Below the pieces are notes generated by a model that had not been told where the DNA came from, did no database searches, and was given only the letters and a program-made list of their open reading frames with translations. A stretch of 56,004 nt of DNA, from positions 1 through 56,004 of the forward strand of contig JAUZOA010000029.1 in NCBI GenBank assembly GCA_030706685.1, given 5' to 3'. Made by a program: the position numbers and the translations under genes. Shown piece after piece: positions 26,331 through 33,725 of the stretch (within the stretch, counting starts at the first letter, position 1; every line of letters begins with the position of its first letter). Origin of the DNA: Bacteroidota bacterium. Lineage in GTDB: Bacteria; Bacteroidota; Bacteroidia; Chitinophagales; Chitinophagaceae.

Positions 26331-27347
26331 ATGAAAAAGGTATTTTATATACCCACCTTATGCTTTTTTTTATTAAGCGGACCAGGCTTTTTAGCCTACG
26401 GACAAAAAAAGATCAGTGAACCTGCCAACTCAATTACTCCTGCTTTATTAGCCCGGGAACTCACCGGGAAATGTACTACGGACCTGCAGAAAGTAACCGC
26501 GATCTTCCGCTGGATCACTGATAATATATCCTATAACATGCAGGCAATAACGAGGAATAAGAACTCAGCCCTTTTCTTCGATGAACCCGATGATACCTCT
26601 AAAGCCCTAAAGCCACTGGATGAACGGGTAGCAGAAACGGTATTGAGAAGACGAGTGGCGGTTTGTGACGGGTATTCCCGGCTTTTCAAATCACTATGCG
26701 ATTATGCAGGTATCCGCAGCGAAGTGGTAACGGGTTATGCAAGGGTAAGCTGGAACAATAGCCGGTCAAAATTCAGATCCAATCATAAATGGAATGCTGT
26801 TTTTATTGACAGTTCCTGGTATTTATTGGATGCTACCTGGGCCAGCGGCTTTGTTACTTACCGGGGAGATGAATTTGTGCACGAATATGATAGCAAGTAT
26901 TTCTTATCTCCTCCTGAGCAATTTATCCGTGACCATTATCCCGAAGACCTTGTCTGGACTTTACTTAAAAAACCACCCACGCTCAGTGAATTTTACCAGG
27001 CTCCTTTTCATTATACGGCATTTATCCGGTCGGGAATAACATCTTACCTGCCCGCCAAAGGTATCATCGAAGCCGCAGCGGGTGATAGTATCCATTTTGA
27101 AGTAAAAGTCAGGGGAGATAAGAATATTTATGTTTCTGCTGCGCCACCGGTGGAGCCTGATGATAATGGCGATAATGATGACGACGAACCCGAAATAAAC
27201 TATGAGAAAAATGCTGTCTGCACTTATACTGTTACAGGCAACTCACCGGAGTGGCTTTATGTAATTTGTAATGGCGAAACAATCCTGAGGTATAAGTTAA
27301 ATATTAAGAAGCCCGATAACAGGACAGCTATGCTTTCCTCCAAATGA
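26331..27347 (+). CDS. Exported transglutaminase-like protein
   Basis: This 338-residue protein has a signal peptide (residues 1-24). A transglutaminase-core fold follows, with Cys112 in AVCDGYSRLF, His152 in NHKWNAVFI and Asp167 in YLLDATWA, so the cysteine-protease-like triad is complete. A Ser/Tyr-rich middle and a beta-sandwich C-terminus with an acidic cluster (DDNGDNDDDEPEINYE) follow. Such proteins act as peptidases or amidases on the outside of the cell. The last coding base abuts the convergent HATPase gene. It could belong to the LytS/LytR regulon by position only. Confidence 0.88.
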   Translation: MKKVFYIPTLCFFLLSGPGFLAYGQKKISEPANSITPALLARELTGKCTTDLQKVTAIFRWITDNISYNMQAITRNKNSALFFDEPDDTSKALKPLDERVAETVLRRRVAVCDGYSRLFKSLCDYAGIRSEVVTGYARVSWNNSRSKFRSNHKWNAVFIDSSWYLLDATWASGFVTYRGDEFVHEYDSKYFLSPPEQFIRDHYPEDLVWTLLKKPPTLSEFYQAPFHYTAFIRSGITSYLPAKGIIEAAAGDSIHFEVKVRGDKNIYVSAAPPVEPDDNGDNDDDEPEINYEKNAVCTYTVTGNSPEWLYVICNGETILRYKLNIKKPDNRTAMLSSK

Positions 27348-27785
27348 TCAGGCTGCATCTGCAATATTCATAAAACTGAAAGCAATGGTCGTTAACCTGT
27401 TCCTGTAACTGGTAAAGCCTACAAATCCCCCCAGTTTTTCTGCCAGGGATTCTATCCTTGCCAGTTTATGAGAAATAGAATCATAATTAAGGCAACCATC
27501 ATCTTTTATATGTAACAGTACTACGTTGCCATACAATTTGGCAGTAATGCGGATACGGCTGTTTTCTGTATGCATGATTACCAGGTTCATAAGGCCGCTT
27601 AATACGGAAGCCAGCAGTTCTTTGTCGGCCCGGACAACCAGGTCCCCGGGAACATCATTAATGATAGCGCTTTTATTGCGAAAGGCATCAGTGGAAAGGC
27701 TTTCCGTCGCATACCCGATAAGATGATGCAGGGAGGCGGGCGCCAATGTTTTCCCGGGTAACGGAATTGCTGTAGTGGTTTCCAT
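27348..27785 (-). CDS. Solitary HATPase-fold protein, degenerate ATP site
   Basis: This 145-residue protein has no sensor or receiver domain. Residues 60-110 (ELLASVLSGLMNLVIMHT, then VVLLHIKDDG) follow the N box and G1 box order of histidine-kinase ATPase domains, and LGGFVGFTSYRNRLTTIAFSF resembles the last part of that domain. However the G1 box reads DDGCL, not DxGxG, and the G2 glycines are lost. It may bind another protein rather than ATP, or be a fold relative only. I cannot name a family. The stop codons of this gene and of the transglutaminase gene are directly adjacent (TGATCA). Confidence 0.65.
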   Translation of the reverse strand: METTTAIPLPGKTLAPASLHHLIGYATESLSTDAFRNKSAIINDVPGDLVVRADKELLASVLSGLMNLVIMHTENSRIRITAKLYGNVVLLHIKDDGCLNYDSISHKLARIESLAEKLGGFVGFTSYRNRLTTIAFSFMNIADAA

Positions 27786-28101
27786 AAACTTTTTTTTACA
27801 GATTAGTTATTCGTTTTCTCAGCAGGATACGGATTTTAAATTTTCAGGATATGACAAAATCCTGGTTGTAAAAGCGGAACAGTTTGAAGCCTTATACCGG
27901 GTTCTATTATTTCGATTGCTGTTTTTTAAAATCCGGCAGCACAAAGAAAGTAACGGGATGGTCCGGAAAAAATAGAACCTTGGCTCTATCCGGCGTCATG
28001 CCCCGAACAGGTTTCATGTAGAGTAATTACTACAAAAAAAGATAGTTTAACAAGGGGGATCAATTGCGCGGCGGGAAAGGGTATCTGGCTCAAATGAAAT
28101 T
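27786..28101. other. Gap without a supported gene
   Basis: A plus-strand frame of 66 codons (27775-27975) overlaps the HATPase start and has no recognisable content. No further hairpin or repeat was seen before the large inverted repeat at 28102. The likely promoter of the minus-strand HATPase gene should lie here, but no convincing TAnnTTTG element was found. Confidence 0.4.
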
Positions 28102-28164
28102 ATTTTCCCGCAAAGGTAAAGGATAGAAAGATGGTTTTCTATCTAAAGGTCTTTGCGGGAAAAT
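28102..28164 (-). terminator. Large two-part hairpin after yceI, terminator-like
   Basis: ATTTTCCCGCAAAG (28102-28115) pairs with CTTTGCGGGAAAAT (28151-28164), and inside it GATAGAAA (28122-28129) pairs with TTTCTATC (28136-28143). It lies 16 bp past the YceI stop (minus strand). The tail (AATAATTT) is A/T-rich but has no long T-run, so a terminator role is moderate. Confidence 0.6.
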
Positions 28165-28179
28165 AGGAAATGCCCAATC

Positions 28180-28758
28180 TTAAGCTGTTGCCGCTTTTTC
28201 CTGCTTATTTTCAGCCGGAGCCGGAACCGCTTGTTTAATCACTTGTATTTCGCAGAGGATGCGTACTTCGTTACTTGCCACCACCTGGCCGGCTTCAGTC
28301 ACCGCATGCCACATCAGGTTAAAGTCTTTTCTTTTGATCTTTCCTTCTACAGTAAAACCTGCTTTTGTCTGTCCCCATGGATCTGTAACGATTCCCCCGA
28401 AATCCACATCGAGAGATAGGGTTTTGGTTATATCCCTGATAGTCAGGTCGCCGGTAAGAAGGTATTTATCTCCTTGCTTTTCCAGTTTTTTGCCAACAAA
28501 TCGTAGTTGGGGAAATTGCTCTGCAGCAAAGAAATCCGCCGATTTTATATGTCCGTCGCGTTGCTCACTATTTGTATCAACGGAATCGATATCAGCGGTG
28601 AAAACAAGAGTGGATGCTTTTGTAAAATCATCACCTTCCGTTTCAACTTTCAGATCAAATTTTCTAAAATGACCGGTGACGGTCGTTATCATCAGGTGTT
28701 TTACTTTAAACTGTACTTCGGAGTGCGCGGGGTCGATTGCCCATTTAGTTATTGACAT
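28180..28758 (-). CDS. YceI family protein
   Basis: This 192-residue protein of the lipocalin-like YceI family makes a beta barrel that binds a long isoprenoid or fatty chain. Typical segments are WAIDPAHSEVQFKVKHLMITTVTGHF at the start, IKSADFFAAEQFPQLRFVG and a C-terminal strand. Most YceI proteins are exported, but there is no obvious signal peptide here, as in the cytoplasmic subset. The C-terminal tail is Ala/Glu/Lys-rich (PAPAENKQEKAATA). The gene stands alone with a large hairpin after its stop. Role probably in isoprenoid handling or stress, not specific. Confidence 0.93.
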   Translation of the reverse strand: MSITKWAIDPAHSEVQFKVKHLMITTVTGHFRKFDLKVETEGDDFTKASTLVFTADIDSVDTNSEQRDGHIKSADFFAAEQFPQLRFVGKKLEKQGDKYLLTGDLTIRDITKTLSLDVDFGGIVTDPWGQTKAGFTVEGKIKRKDFNLMWHAVTEAGQVVASNEVRILCEIQVIKQAVPAPAENKQEKAATA

Positions 28759-28856
28759 AAGCTTTATTTTAGTGTTTAAACAATGTTTTTCAATATTGGT
28801 TCACAAAAACCCTGCCGTTGTCAAAAAAAAGTTATAATGTCAGCCTGGGCATGCAG

Positions 28857-28887
28857 AAATAAAAAGCCACCCTTGTTCAGGATGGCT
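28857..28887 (-). terminator. Intrinsic terminator of the SnoaL-like gene
   Basis: On the minus strand AGCCATCC (28880-28887) pairs with GGGTGGCT (28865-28872; one G-U pair) across a 7-nt loop, followed by a TTTTTATTT tail, about 26 bp past the stop codon. Confidence 0.75.
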
Positions 28888-28913
28888 AACCGAAATATTT
28901 GTACCCGGCTTAT

Positions 28914-29456
28914 TTACTTCTTCTTCATTTTATCATCCATTTTACCCGTAGCAGGCGCCATCATTTTCATCATATCAGACGGCTGCATATATGACCAATG
29001 TTCCACTCCTTTACCGTCTTTGAACCTTACTACTTCAATGACTTTCATATCATAAGGACCTACGGGCATGCCCATCTGGCCTTTACTGGTGCCTGTATAG
29101 CGCATCAGGTCAAATACATAGTCATTGTCGGCCAGTTCTTTTATTTTTTCCATTTTCATGTCGGGAAACTCTTTATGCATATTGACGATCATCGCTTTGA
29201 GACTGTCCCTGTTCATGTCCCCCTTATCTGTGTGGTCAACGAAATCACTTGCAACGGCACTGTCAATGGCGCTCGGATCACCGGTTTCAAATGCCTTATC
29301 AACAATATGCGAGGAGGCAAGATTTTTTTCCGTCATTGAATTGTCTTTTTTGTCAGCACTCGTTGTTTCGCCTGCTGTTTTTTCGGTTTTGTCGCTATTG
29401 CAGGAAATGCAGGTAAAAACAAGACCGATAGCAAATAGAGAAAGAATCTGTTTCAT
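28914..29456 (-). CDS. Lipoprotein of the SnoaL / NTF2-like (ester cyclase) fold
   Basis: I take the ATG at 29456 (MKQILSLFAIGLVFT). The N-terminus is a lipoprotein signal with a lipid-attachment Cys19 in ISCNSD, so the mature protein is probably at the outer or inner membrane. A linker of Lys, Thr and Asp (TEKTAGETTSADKKDNSM) follows. Then comes an NTF2-like fold with an HIVDKAFETGDPSAIDSAVASDFVDHTD segment and a long C-terminal sheet ending with HWSYMQPSDMM, as in SnoaL-like enzymes and binding proteins. The extreme C-terminus is Lys/Met-rich (KMDDKMKKK). The function is unknown. Confidence 0.8.
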   Translation of the reverse strand: MKQILSLFAIGLVFTCISCNSDKTEKTAGETTSADKKDNSMTEKNLASSHIVDKAFETGDPSAIDSAVASDFVDHTDKGDMNRDSLKAMIVNMHKEFPDMKMEKIKELADNDYVFDLMRYTGTSKGQMGMPVGPYDMKVIEVVRFKDGKGVEHWSYMQPSDMMKMMAPATGKMDDKMKKK

Positions 29457-29678
29457 GTCTGTTGTATTTTGGTTAATTATTAATGACAATGATCAGGCCG
29501 GGATTAACTCAACAATAGTCAGGGGGAACAGATAGGATGGCGGGAAGTCTAAGGTATAAAGTGTTTTCGATATTCGTGTTACTGTGAGTAAAAATTAATT
29601 GTAAACATTCGCGTGGCTGGCAAGTTTCCCATACAGGGGAGAAACTTTTAAATTATTTTCGCTGTTCAACTGTTACAA

Positions 29679-30047
29679 ATGAAAAAACAATTAAGCATCC
29701 TGGCAGGAATCCTTACCTGCATGTGTAGTTATTCCCAAACTTCCCTCAAACCCGAAGAAGCGGCTGGCCATGTGGGCGAAAATGTAACTGTATGCGGCAA
29801 GGTATTTGGCGGCAAATTTTTAGAAACAGCAAAAGACAAACCTACTTTCCTGAACATGGGGGCCAAATATCCCGATTCACCGCTTACTATTGTGATCTGG
29901 GACAGCCTCCGCAGCAAACTTTCTTACAAGCCCGAAGAAAAATTCAATAATAAAGAGATATGCATTACCGGTAAGATTGAATTGTACAGGGGTAAGCCCG
30001 AGATAATCTTACAGGAAGCGGGACAAATAAAAGAACAGGAGCAATAG
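29679..30047 (+). CDS. Exported OB-fold-like protein
   Basis: This 122-residue protein has a signal peptide cut near residue 20 (SYSQTS), and a single small domain. The segments AGHVGENVTVCGKVF, LNMGAKYPDSPLTIVIW and EICITGKIELYRGKPEIILQ are the strand pattern of a nucleic-acid-binding-like OB fold, as in exported endonuclease-like or DUF-type proteins (compare the tail of nuclease-associated proteins). No nuclease residues were seen. It has no close operon partner. The plus-strand start has no clear Shine-Dalgarno site, as is usual in Bacteroidota. Confidence 0.75.
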   Translation: MKKQLSILAGILTCMCSYSQTSLKPEEAAGHVGENVTVCGKVFGGKFLETAKDKPTFLNMGAKYPDSPLTIVIWDSLRSKLSYKPEEKFNNKEICITGKIELYRGKPEIILQEAGQIKEQEQ

Positions 30048-30115
30048 TTCCGGTGATCACAGGGGCTTAAAATACATGGATTTGAAATTTAAAAAACAAG
30101 GAGGTCAAGATCCAG

Positions 30116-30270
30116 GAACCTCAACGTGAATTGCAGTTTTGTTGCGCGAAAAGAGATAACACGTATTCTATTTTATCGCAGGTATTAACGACAGCAGCAG
30201 AACCTGAATGTAAATTGCTGTTCCGTTGCGTGGAGACGCACAAGGGGGGCATTCTTTTTTATAGCAAATA
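30116..30270. repeat. Diverged direct repeat in the 30048-30410 gap
   Basis: Two segments of about 70 bp starting with GAACCT (30116 and 30200) line up over most of their length, including AATTGC, GTTTTGTTGCG/GTTCCGTTGCG and TTTTTATAGCA/TTTTATCGCAGG-like ends. They are offset by 84 bp. The second holds TGCGTGGAGACGCA, a short palindrome. The rest of the 363-bp gap between the OB-fold gene (plus) and META gene (minus) shows no gene. Confidence 0.4.
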
Positions 30271-30410
30271 GTAACCCTGGTGTAGTTTTATAACGGGTTG
30301 CCGGTTTCTGAAATTCCTATGAATATCCCATGACCAAAAGACAGCGTCATTTAGTTTTGACTAGCAACAGGAGTTGCAGGTAAAAAACTGGCAAATTACT
30401 ATGGATCACC

Positions 30411-30857
30411 TTACTGCACTTTCGTGAACCGCATCATCGGTGTCTCATCCATCAGCAGTTCCAGGGTCGCGGCATCTTTGGCAGACCAGCTCTGTATTTT
30501 CTTCAATGTTTCTAAAAAAACAGTTTCACCATCCCCGGGACAAAACATTTTAGTGGTGATCAGCGACTGGTCAATACTGAGTTTATTGCCACTCAGTGCA
30601 ACCGCCCCGGCAAATGAATTGCAACTGGTATTGCCGCTGATATGAGAGCTGGCTACATCAAAGACGAGCTGGGGTTTTTTTTCAGGATATAAGCCGTCAA
30701 AAGTGATTTGGGGGCCGGTAATATAGTTCAATTGCCAGGCGCCGTTGAGAAAAGAGGGATTGCGGACAGCGCTTTTTATGGAAGTACTTTGTTTACCATT
30801 CTTACAGGCAATAACGAAACAGATACCGGCAACCGCAGCAAGGAGGATCGGTTTCAT
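30411..30857 (-). CDS. META domain lipoprotein (HslJ-like)
   Basis: This 148-residue protein has a lipoprotein signal (MKPILLAAVAGICFVIAC, lipid-attachment Cys18 in VIAC). A META domain follows, with LNGAWQLNYITG, PQLVFDVASSHISGNTSCNSFAGAVALSG and the terminal MDETPMMRFTKV. META proteins form a small beta barrel and are linked to heat or drug stress (HslJ in Escherichia coli). The domain length is normal. The gene is transcribed away from the OMP gene at 31086. Confidence 0.9.
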   Translation of the reverse strand: MKPILLAAVAGICFVIACKNGKQSTSIKSAVRNPSFLNGAWQLNYITGPQITFDGLYPEKKPQLVFDVASSHISGNTSCNSFAGAVALSGNKLSIDQSLITTKMFCPGDGETVFLETLKKIQSWSAKDAATLELLMDETPMMRFTKVQ

Positions 30858-31085
30858 AGCATTTTTCTTTTCAGTGAGACAATAAAGTGCCTGTGATGTT
30901 TAAAGTTAGGACTCTTTCTTTATAATGGGGCGGGGATATTTTGGGTATCGGGAAATTTGTTTAAGGTTGGAATTTCGTTTTTACTGCGAAATAACCTGGG
31001 AACAGATACAGTAGACAATAATCTGCCAGAAAGAAATTGCCCGATTAATTGGCAGGAAGTTTGTTTTCCTCTATCAATTAAAGGG

Positions 31086-31589
31086 ATGATGATGAAAACA
31101 AAAATCTGGATAGCCATACTGGTTGTTGGGGTCGCCTGTTTGCCAGGCAATGCCCAACTTAAAATATTCGGGATCGGTCCTTATGCAGAGGCAGCATTAC
31201 CTGCGGGCCACCTTCAGCAAACAAATGCAAATGGCCTTGGAGCAGGTTTGGGCATTGATATCCGGCTGAGCAGGTTCGCACTTACAGGATCGGCAGGCTT
31301 TATGCATTTTGGAGGCAAGAAGGTGAATGTCACTGAGGGTACTGCAAAGACAACAACCATTAATGTTATACCCATCCGTGCAGGGTTTAAGTATTACTAT
31401 GCGCGTTTGTTTTACTTCAAACTGGAAGGCGGAGCGGCCAATTACCCGGATGGCGACAATAGCGCTTTCATTCTTTCACCGGGTATTGGCCTGCGGTTTC
31501 CTGGCCTTGACATACAGGCTAAATACGAAACATGGATAAAGAATGGAAGTAACAGCTTCTGGGGAATAAAAGCTGGCTATAATTTTTAA
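31086..31589 (+). CDS. Small exported beta-barrel protein
   Basis: This is an unidentified exported protein of about 167 residues. I start at the triple ATG at 31086-31094, directly before a good signal peptide (KIWIAILVVGVACLPGNAQ). The upstream 43 codons do not look coding. The mature part shows the alternating pattern of an outer-membrane barrel: GIGPYAEAALPAG, ALTGSAGFMHFGG, PIRAGFKYYYARLFYFKLEGGAANY, and a final WGIKAGYNF with the terminal Phe typical of outer-membrane proteins. It is probably an 8-strand OmpX/OmpW-like barrel. A hairpin terminator follows the stop. Confidence 0.78.
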   Translation: MMMKTKIWIAILVVGVACLPGNAQLKIFGIGPYAEAALPAGHLQQTNANGLGAGLGIDIRLSRFALTGSAGFMHFGGKKVNVTEGTAKTTTINVIPIRAGFKYYYARLFYFKLEGGAANYPDGDNSAFILSPGIGLRFPGLDIQAKYETWIKNGSNSFWGIKAGYNF

Positions 31590-31607
31590 ACCTGTATATA
31601 GGTTGTC

Positions 31608-31624
31608 AACCTCAAAATGAGGTT
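31608..31624. terminator. Bidirectional hairpin between convergent genes
   Basis: AACCTCA (31608-31614) pairs with TGAGGTT (31618-31624) around AAA, with TT-rich flanks on both sides. It overlaps the stop codon of the DUF3574 gene and lies 19 bp past the barrel protein's stop, so it can serve both. Confidence 0.6.
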
Positions 31625-31986
31625 TTAACATTCTTATCCACTCTTAGTACAGATTGTTGCTGAAACATAGTTTTGTACCAATATCTCAGGCTGTCTATTT
31701 GCCGGGATGTTTGCGCTGATCTTTTATAAAAATAAATAATTACGTAGGTCGGCTCGGTCACCAATTGATGCTTATCGGGGTCGTACCAGTTGCCTGACGT
31801 ATTGATTACTGTACTTCCTTCTTTAAAAACTTTCGCCACATAATTTTCTTTAAAACTGTTCCACTCTTTTTCGCTTACCATTCCGCCTCCTGGTTTCGAT
31901 TGCCCGAAATATAAATCGGTCTCCATCATGCGATAGGCGGAGCAAGAGCAAAGAAATAAACAGGCCAGCAGCCATTTATACGTCAT
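31612..31986 (-). CDS. DUF3574 domain lipoprotein
   Basis: This 124-residue protein has a lipoprotein-type signal (MTYKWLLACLFLCSCSAYRM; Cys13 or Cys15 is the lipid site). The DUF3574 domain follows: METDLYFGQSKPGGGMVSEKEWNSF, then GSTVINTSGNWYD, TEPTYVIIYFYKR, and finally YKTMFQQQSVLRVDKNVKTSF. This pattern matches the ferredoxin-like DUF3574 family found in many proteobacteria. Its function is unknown. The gene converges with the barrel protein gene. Confidence 0.85.
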   Translation of the reverse strand: MTYKWLLACLFLCSCSAYRMMETDLYFGQSKPGGGMVSEKEWNSFKENYVAKVFKEGSTVINTSGNWYDPDKHQLVTEPTYVIIYFYKRSAQTSRQIDSLRYWYKTMFQQQSVLRVDKNVKTSF

Positions 31987-32026
31987 AGGATAAAGATAGA
32001 TTGAATTTTCAGATCGAATTATAGTG

Positions 32027-32151
32027 TTTCAGTTTGGAAAATGGCCACGGAGAGCCGCAGAGAAACAGAACTAAGAGTAAGTATGATGGTCTCCCTGTGA
32101 CACTCTTTAACTTTGCGGTTCTCTGCGACCATATAAATATTGAAACTGAAA
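32027..32151. repeat. Palindromic element with 9-bp terminal inverted repeats
   Basis: TTTCAGTTT (32027-32035) faces AAACTGAAA (32143-32151). Inside, GGAGAGCCGCAGAGAA faces TTCTCTGCGACC after GCGG, so much of the 125-bp element is self-complementary. It lies downstream of no gene on the plus strand and upstream of the DUF3574 gene on the minus strand. No coding capacity and no T-run, so it looks like a MITE-type element. Confidence 0.55.
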
Positions 32152-32646
32152 TGCCGCCTATAGAGTTAATCCTTACTAATTTTTTTCATTAAATAGTTCT
32201 TTGCTGACCTTGTGTTTTCCAGCGCCTCGTTCCATCCTGATTTGATAAACGCCCTCTGTTAGAAAACTAAGATGGAACGTAGCGCTTTCCGGGTTCGTGC
32301 ATATCATGAAGCAGAGTTTACCTCTCAAAAGTTTTCGGATTTGATGACTGCTCGAACGGCCAATTCACAGAGGAGTTTTCGAATAAGGAAATGTATCATT
32401 TGAATTGGCCTTGAATTTCTTTGGTTACTTTCTTTTTCAAGAAAAGAAAGTGACACAGGGTCTTCTTAGTGTAAAGCTTTGTAAAAAGCGTAACAGGCCT
32501 CATTTTCCCGAAATCAGTGTGATGTAAACCAAAAGCAGGAAAACCATTTTGCCGGAGCGATCGTTGCTAAATTTGGGTAAGGATTAGCCATAGAGGGCGA
32601 TGCCGTTATAACGGGAAAAGGTTTATTTTCAATTAAAATTTTTACC
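32152..32646. other. Gap with hairpin-forming repeat remnants, no gene
   Basis: The stretch holds short inverted sequences: CCAATTCA (32360s) facing TGAATTGG, and TTACTTTCTTTTTCAAGAAA facing AAGTGA near 32424-32450, a hairpin seen widely as a dispersed repeat. Composition is uneven. No start with a plausible coding frame was found before the DUF1801 gene at 32647. Confidence 0.45.
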
Positions 32647-33111
32647 ATGACTTCCAAAGCTGCCAGCCCTGATCAATATATCAGGGAATTGCCGGCCGGG
32701 CGAAAGGAGCCGGTTTCCAAATTGCGGGAGACAGTTTTGAAAAACCTGCCCAAAGGGTTTAAGGAAGTGATGAGCTATGGTATGATCGGCTATGTAGTGC
32801 CGCATGAATTATTTCCCGAAGGGTATCATTGCGATCCGAAATTGCCTTTACCTTTTATCAATATAGCTTCTCAGAAGAACTTCATCGCTCTTTATCACAT
32901 GGGTATATATGGCAACCCGCAATTGCTGAAATGGTTTATCACGGAATATGCTAAATACAGTTCATCTAAATTGGATATGGGTAAAGGCTGTATCCGGTTT
33001 AAAAAACCAGAGCATATCCCTTATGAACTGATCGGCGAACTGGCCAAAAAAATAACAGTAAAGGATTGGATAAATGTTTATGAAAAGAACCGGAAGCGGT
33101 CGAAAGCTTAG
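32647..33111 (+). CDS. DUF1801 domain protein (YdhG-like)
   Basis: This 154-residue cytoplasmic protein has the DUF1801 pattern: SPDQYIRELPAGRKEPVSKLRETVLKNLPKGFKEVMSYGMIGYVVP, then LPFINIASQKNFIALYHMGIYGNP, then GKGCIRFKKPEHIPYELIGELAK. Members have a small alpha/beta fold and are often annotated as YdhG-like. In Gram-negative bacteria they are linked to no clear reaction. The C-terminus is basic (YEKNRKRSKA). It has no obvious operon partner. Confidence 0.88.
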   Translation: MTSKAASPDQYIRELPAGRKEPVSKLRETVLKNLPKGFKEVMSYGMIGYVVPHELFPEGYHCDPKLPLPFINIASQKNFIALYHMGIYGNPQLLKWFITEYAKYSSSKLDMGKGCIRFKKPEHIPYELIGELAKKITVKDWINVYEKNRKRSKA

Positions 33112-33289
33112 CCCTGTCATGCTGTTATTTAACGTAAAACGATGATACTTTGGGCCCATTGAAAAAAGTGTAAAAAAAGTTTACAAATTAATGGTATTAT
33201 ACCGGCTGTTTCTTCGTACCTTTTTCGCAATGCGCGTACCGTGAAATCATTTTGTCTTCCCTACACAATTTTTTTATTCATATAAAAAC

Positions 33290-33294
33290 GGAGG
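33290..33294 (+). promoter_or_regulatory. Shine-Dalgarno site that sets the ABM start
   Basis: GGAGG at 33290-33294 sits 5 nt before the ATG at 33300. Strong Shine-Dalgarno sites are uncommon in Bacteroidota, so this supports the internal ATG over the open frame from 33252. Confidence 0.6.
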
Positions 33295-33299
33295 CCAAC

Positions 33300-33605
33300 A
33301 TGTTTGTACGACTCACTTACATTAATTTTTTAGCCGGCAGGTCTGAAGAAGCAAGAACCATCTACAATGGGGAAATTGCTCCAGCCGTAAGAAAGCAAAA
33401 AGGAAATCTTGATTGCAGGTTGCTGGAACCGGTTAATGAGGCTGATGATTACATCTCAATGACGCTATGGGAAACCCGGGAGGATGCTGATACCTATCAT
33501 TCCAGTGGTGTGTATAAGAAAATGATTGAAAGGGTCAGTGATCTTTTTTCGAACGAACCAGTGTTAAAAGCTTACTCTGCGGAAAATGTGATGGAACCGG
33601 CCTGA
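33300..33605 (+). CDS. ABM superfamily (antibiotic biosynthesis monooxygenase) protein
   Basis: This 101-residue protein is a dimeric alpha+beta ferredoxin-like ABM domain. The chosen start at 33300 (MFVRLTYINFLAGR) follows a Shine-Dalgarno site. The VRLTYINF strand, then KQKGNLDCRLLEPVNEADDYISMTLWETREDADTYHSSGVY and VSDLFSNEPVLKAYSAE match the family. ABM proteins act as quinone- or heme-related monooxygenases, or as mere sensors of small molecules. The function here is unassigned. A terminator follows. Confidence 0.85.
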   Translation: MFVRLTYINFLAGRSEEARTIYNGEIAPAVRKQKGNLDCRLLEPVNEADDYISMTLWETREDADTYHSSGVYKKMIERVSDLFSNEPVLKAYSAENVMEPA

Positions 33606-33660
33606 GAGTGGGACACTGGGGACGCTAATGATTACTTGTAAATGTAACTGAATTTTTAAA

Positions 33661-33685
33661 GGGGTCTTTTTAAGATCCCTTTTTC
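33661..33685 (+). terminator. Intrinsic terminator of the ABM gene
   Basis: GGGGTCTT (33661-33668) pairs with AAGATCCC (one G-U), with a TTT loop, and CTTTTTC follows. It lies 55 bp past the stop codon and could also act toward the convergent amidohydrolase gene. Confidence 0.7.
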
Positions 33686-33725
33686 ATGATTTATAATGGT
33701 GCGGGATGTGGTATCCCTATTCTAA

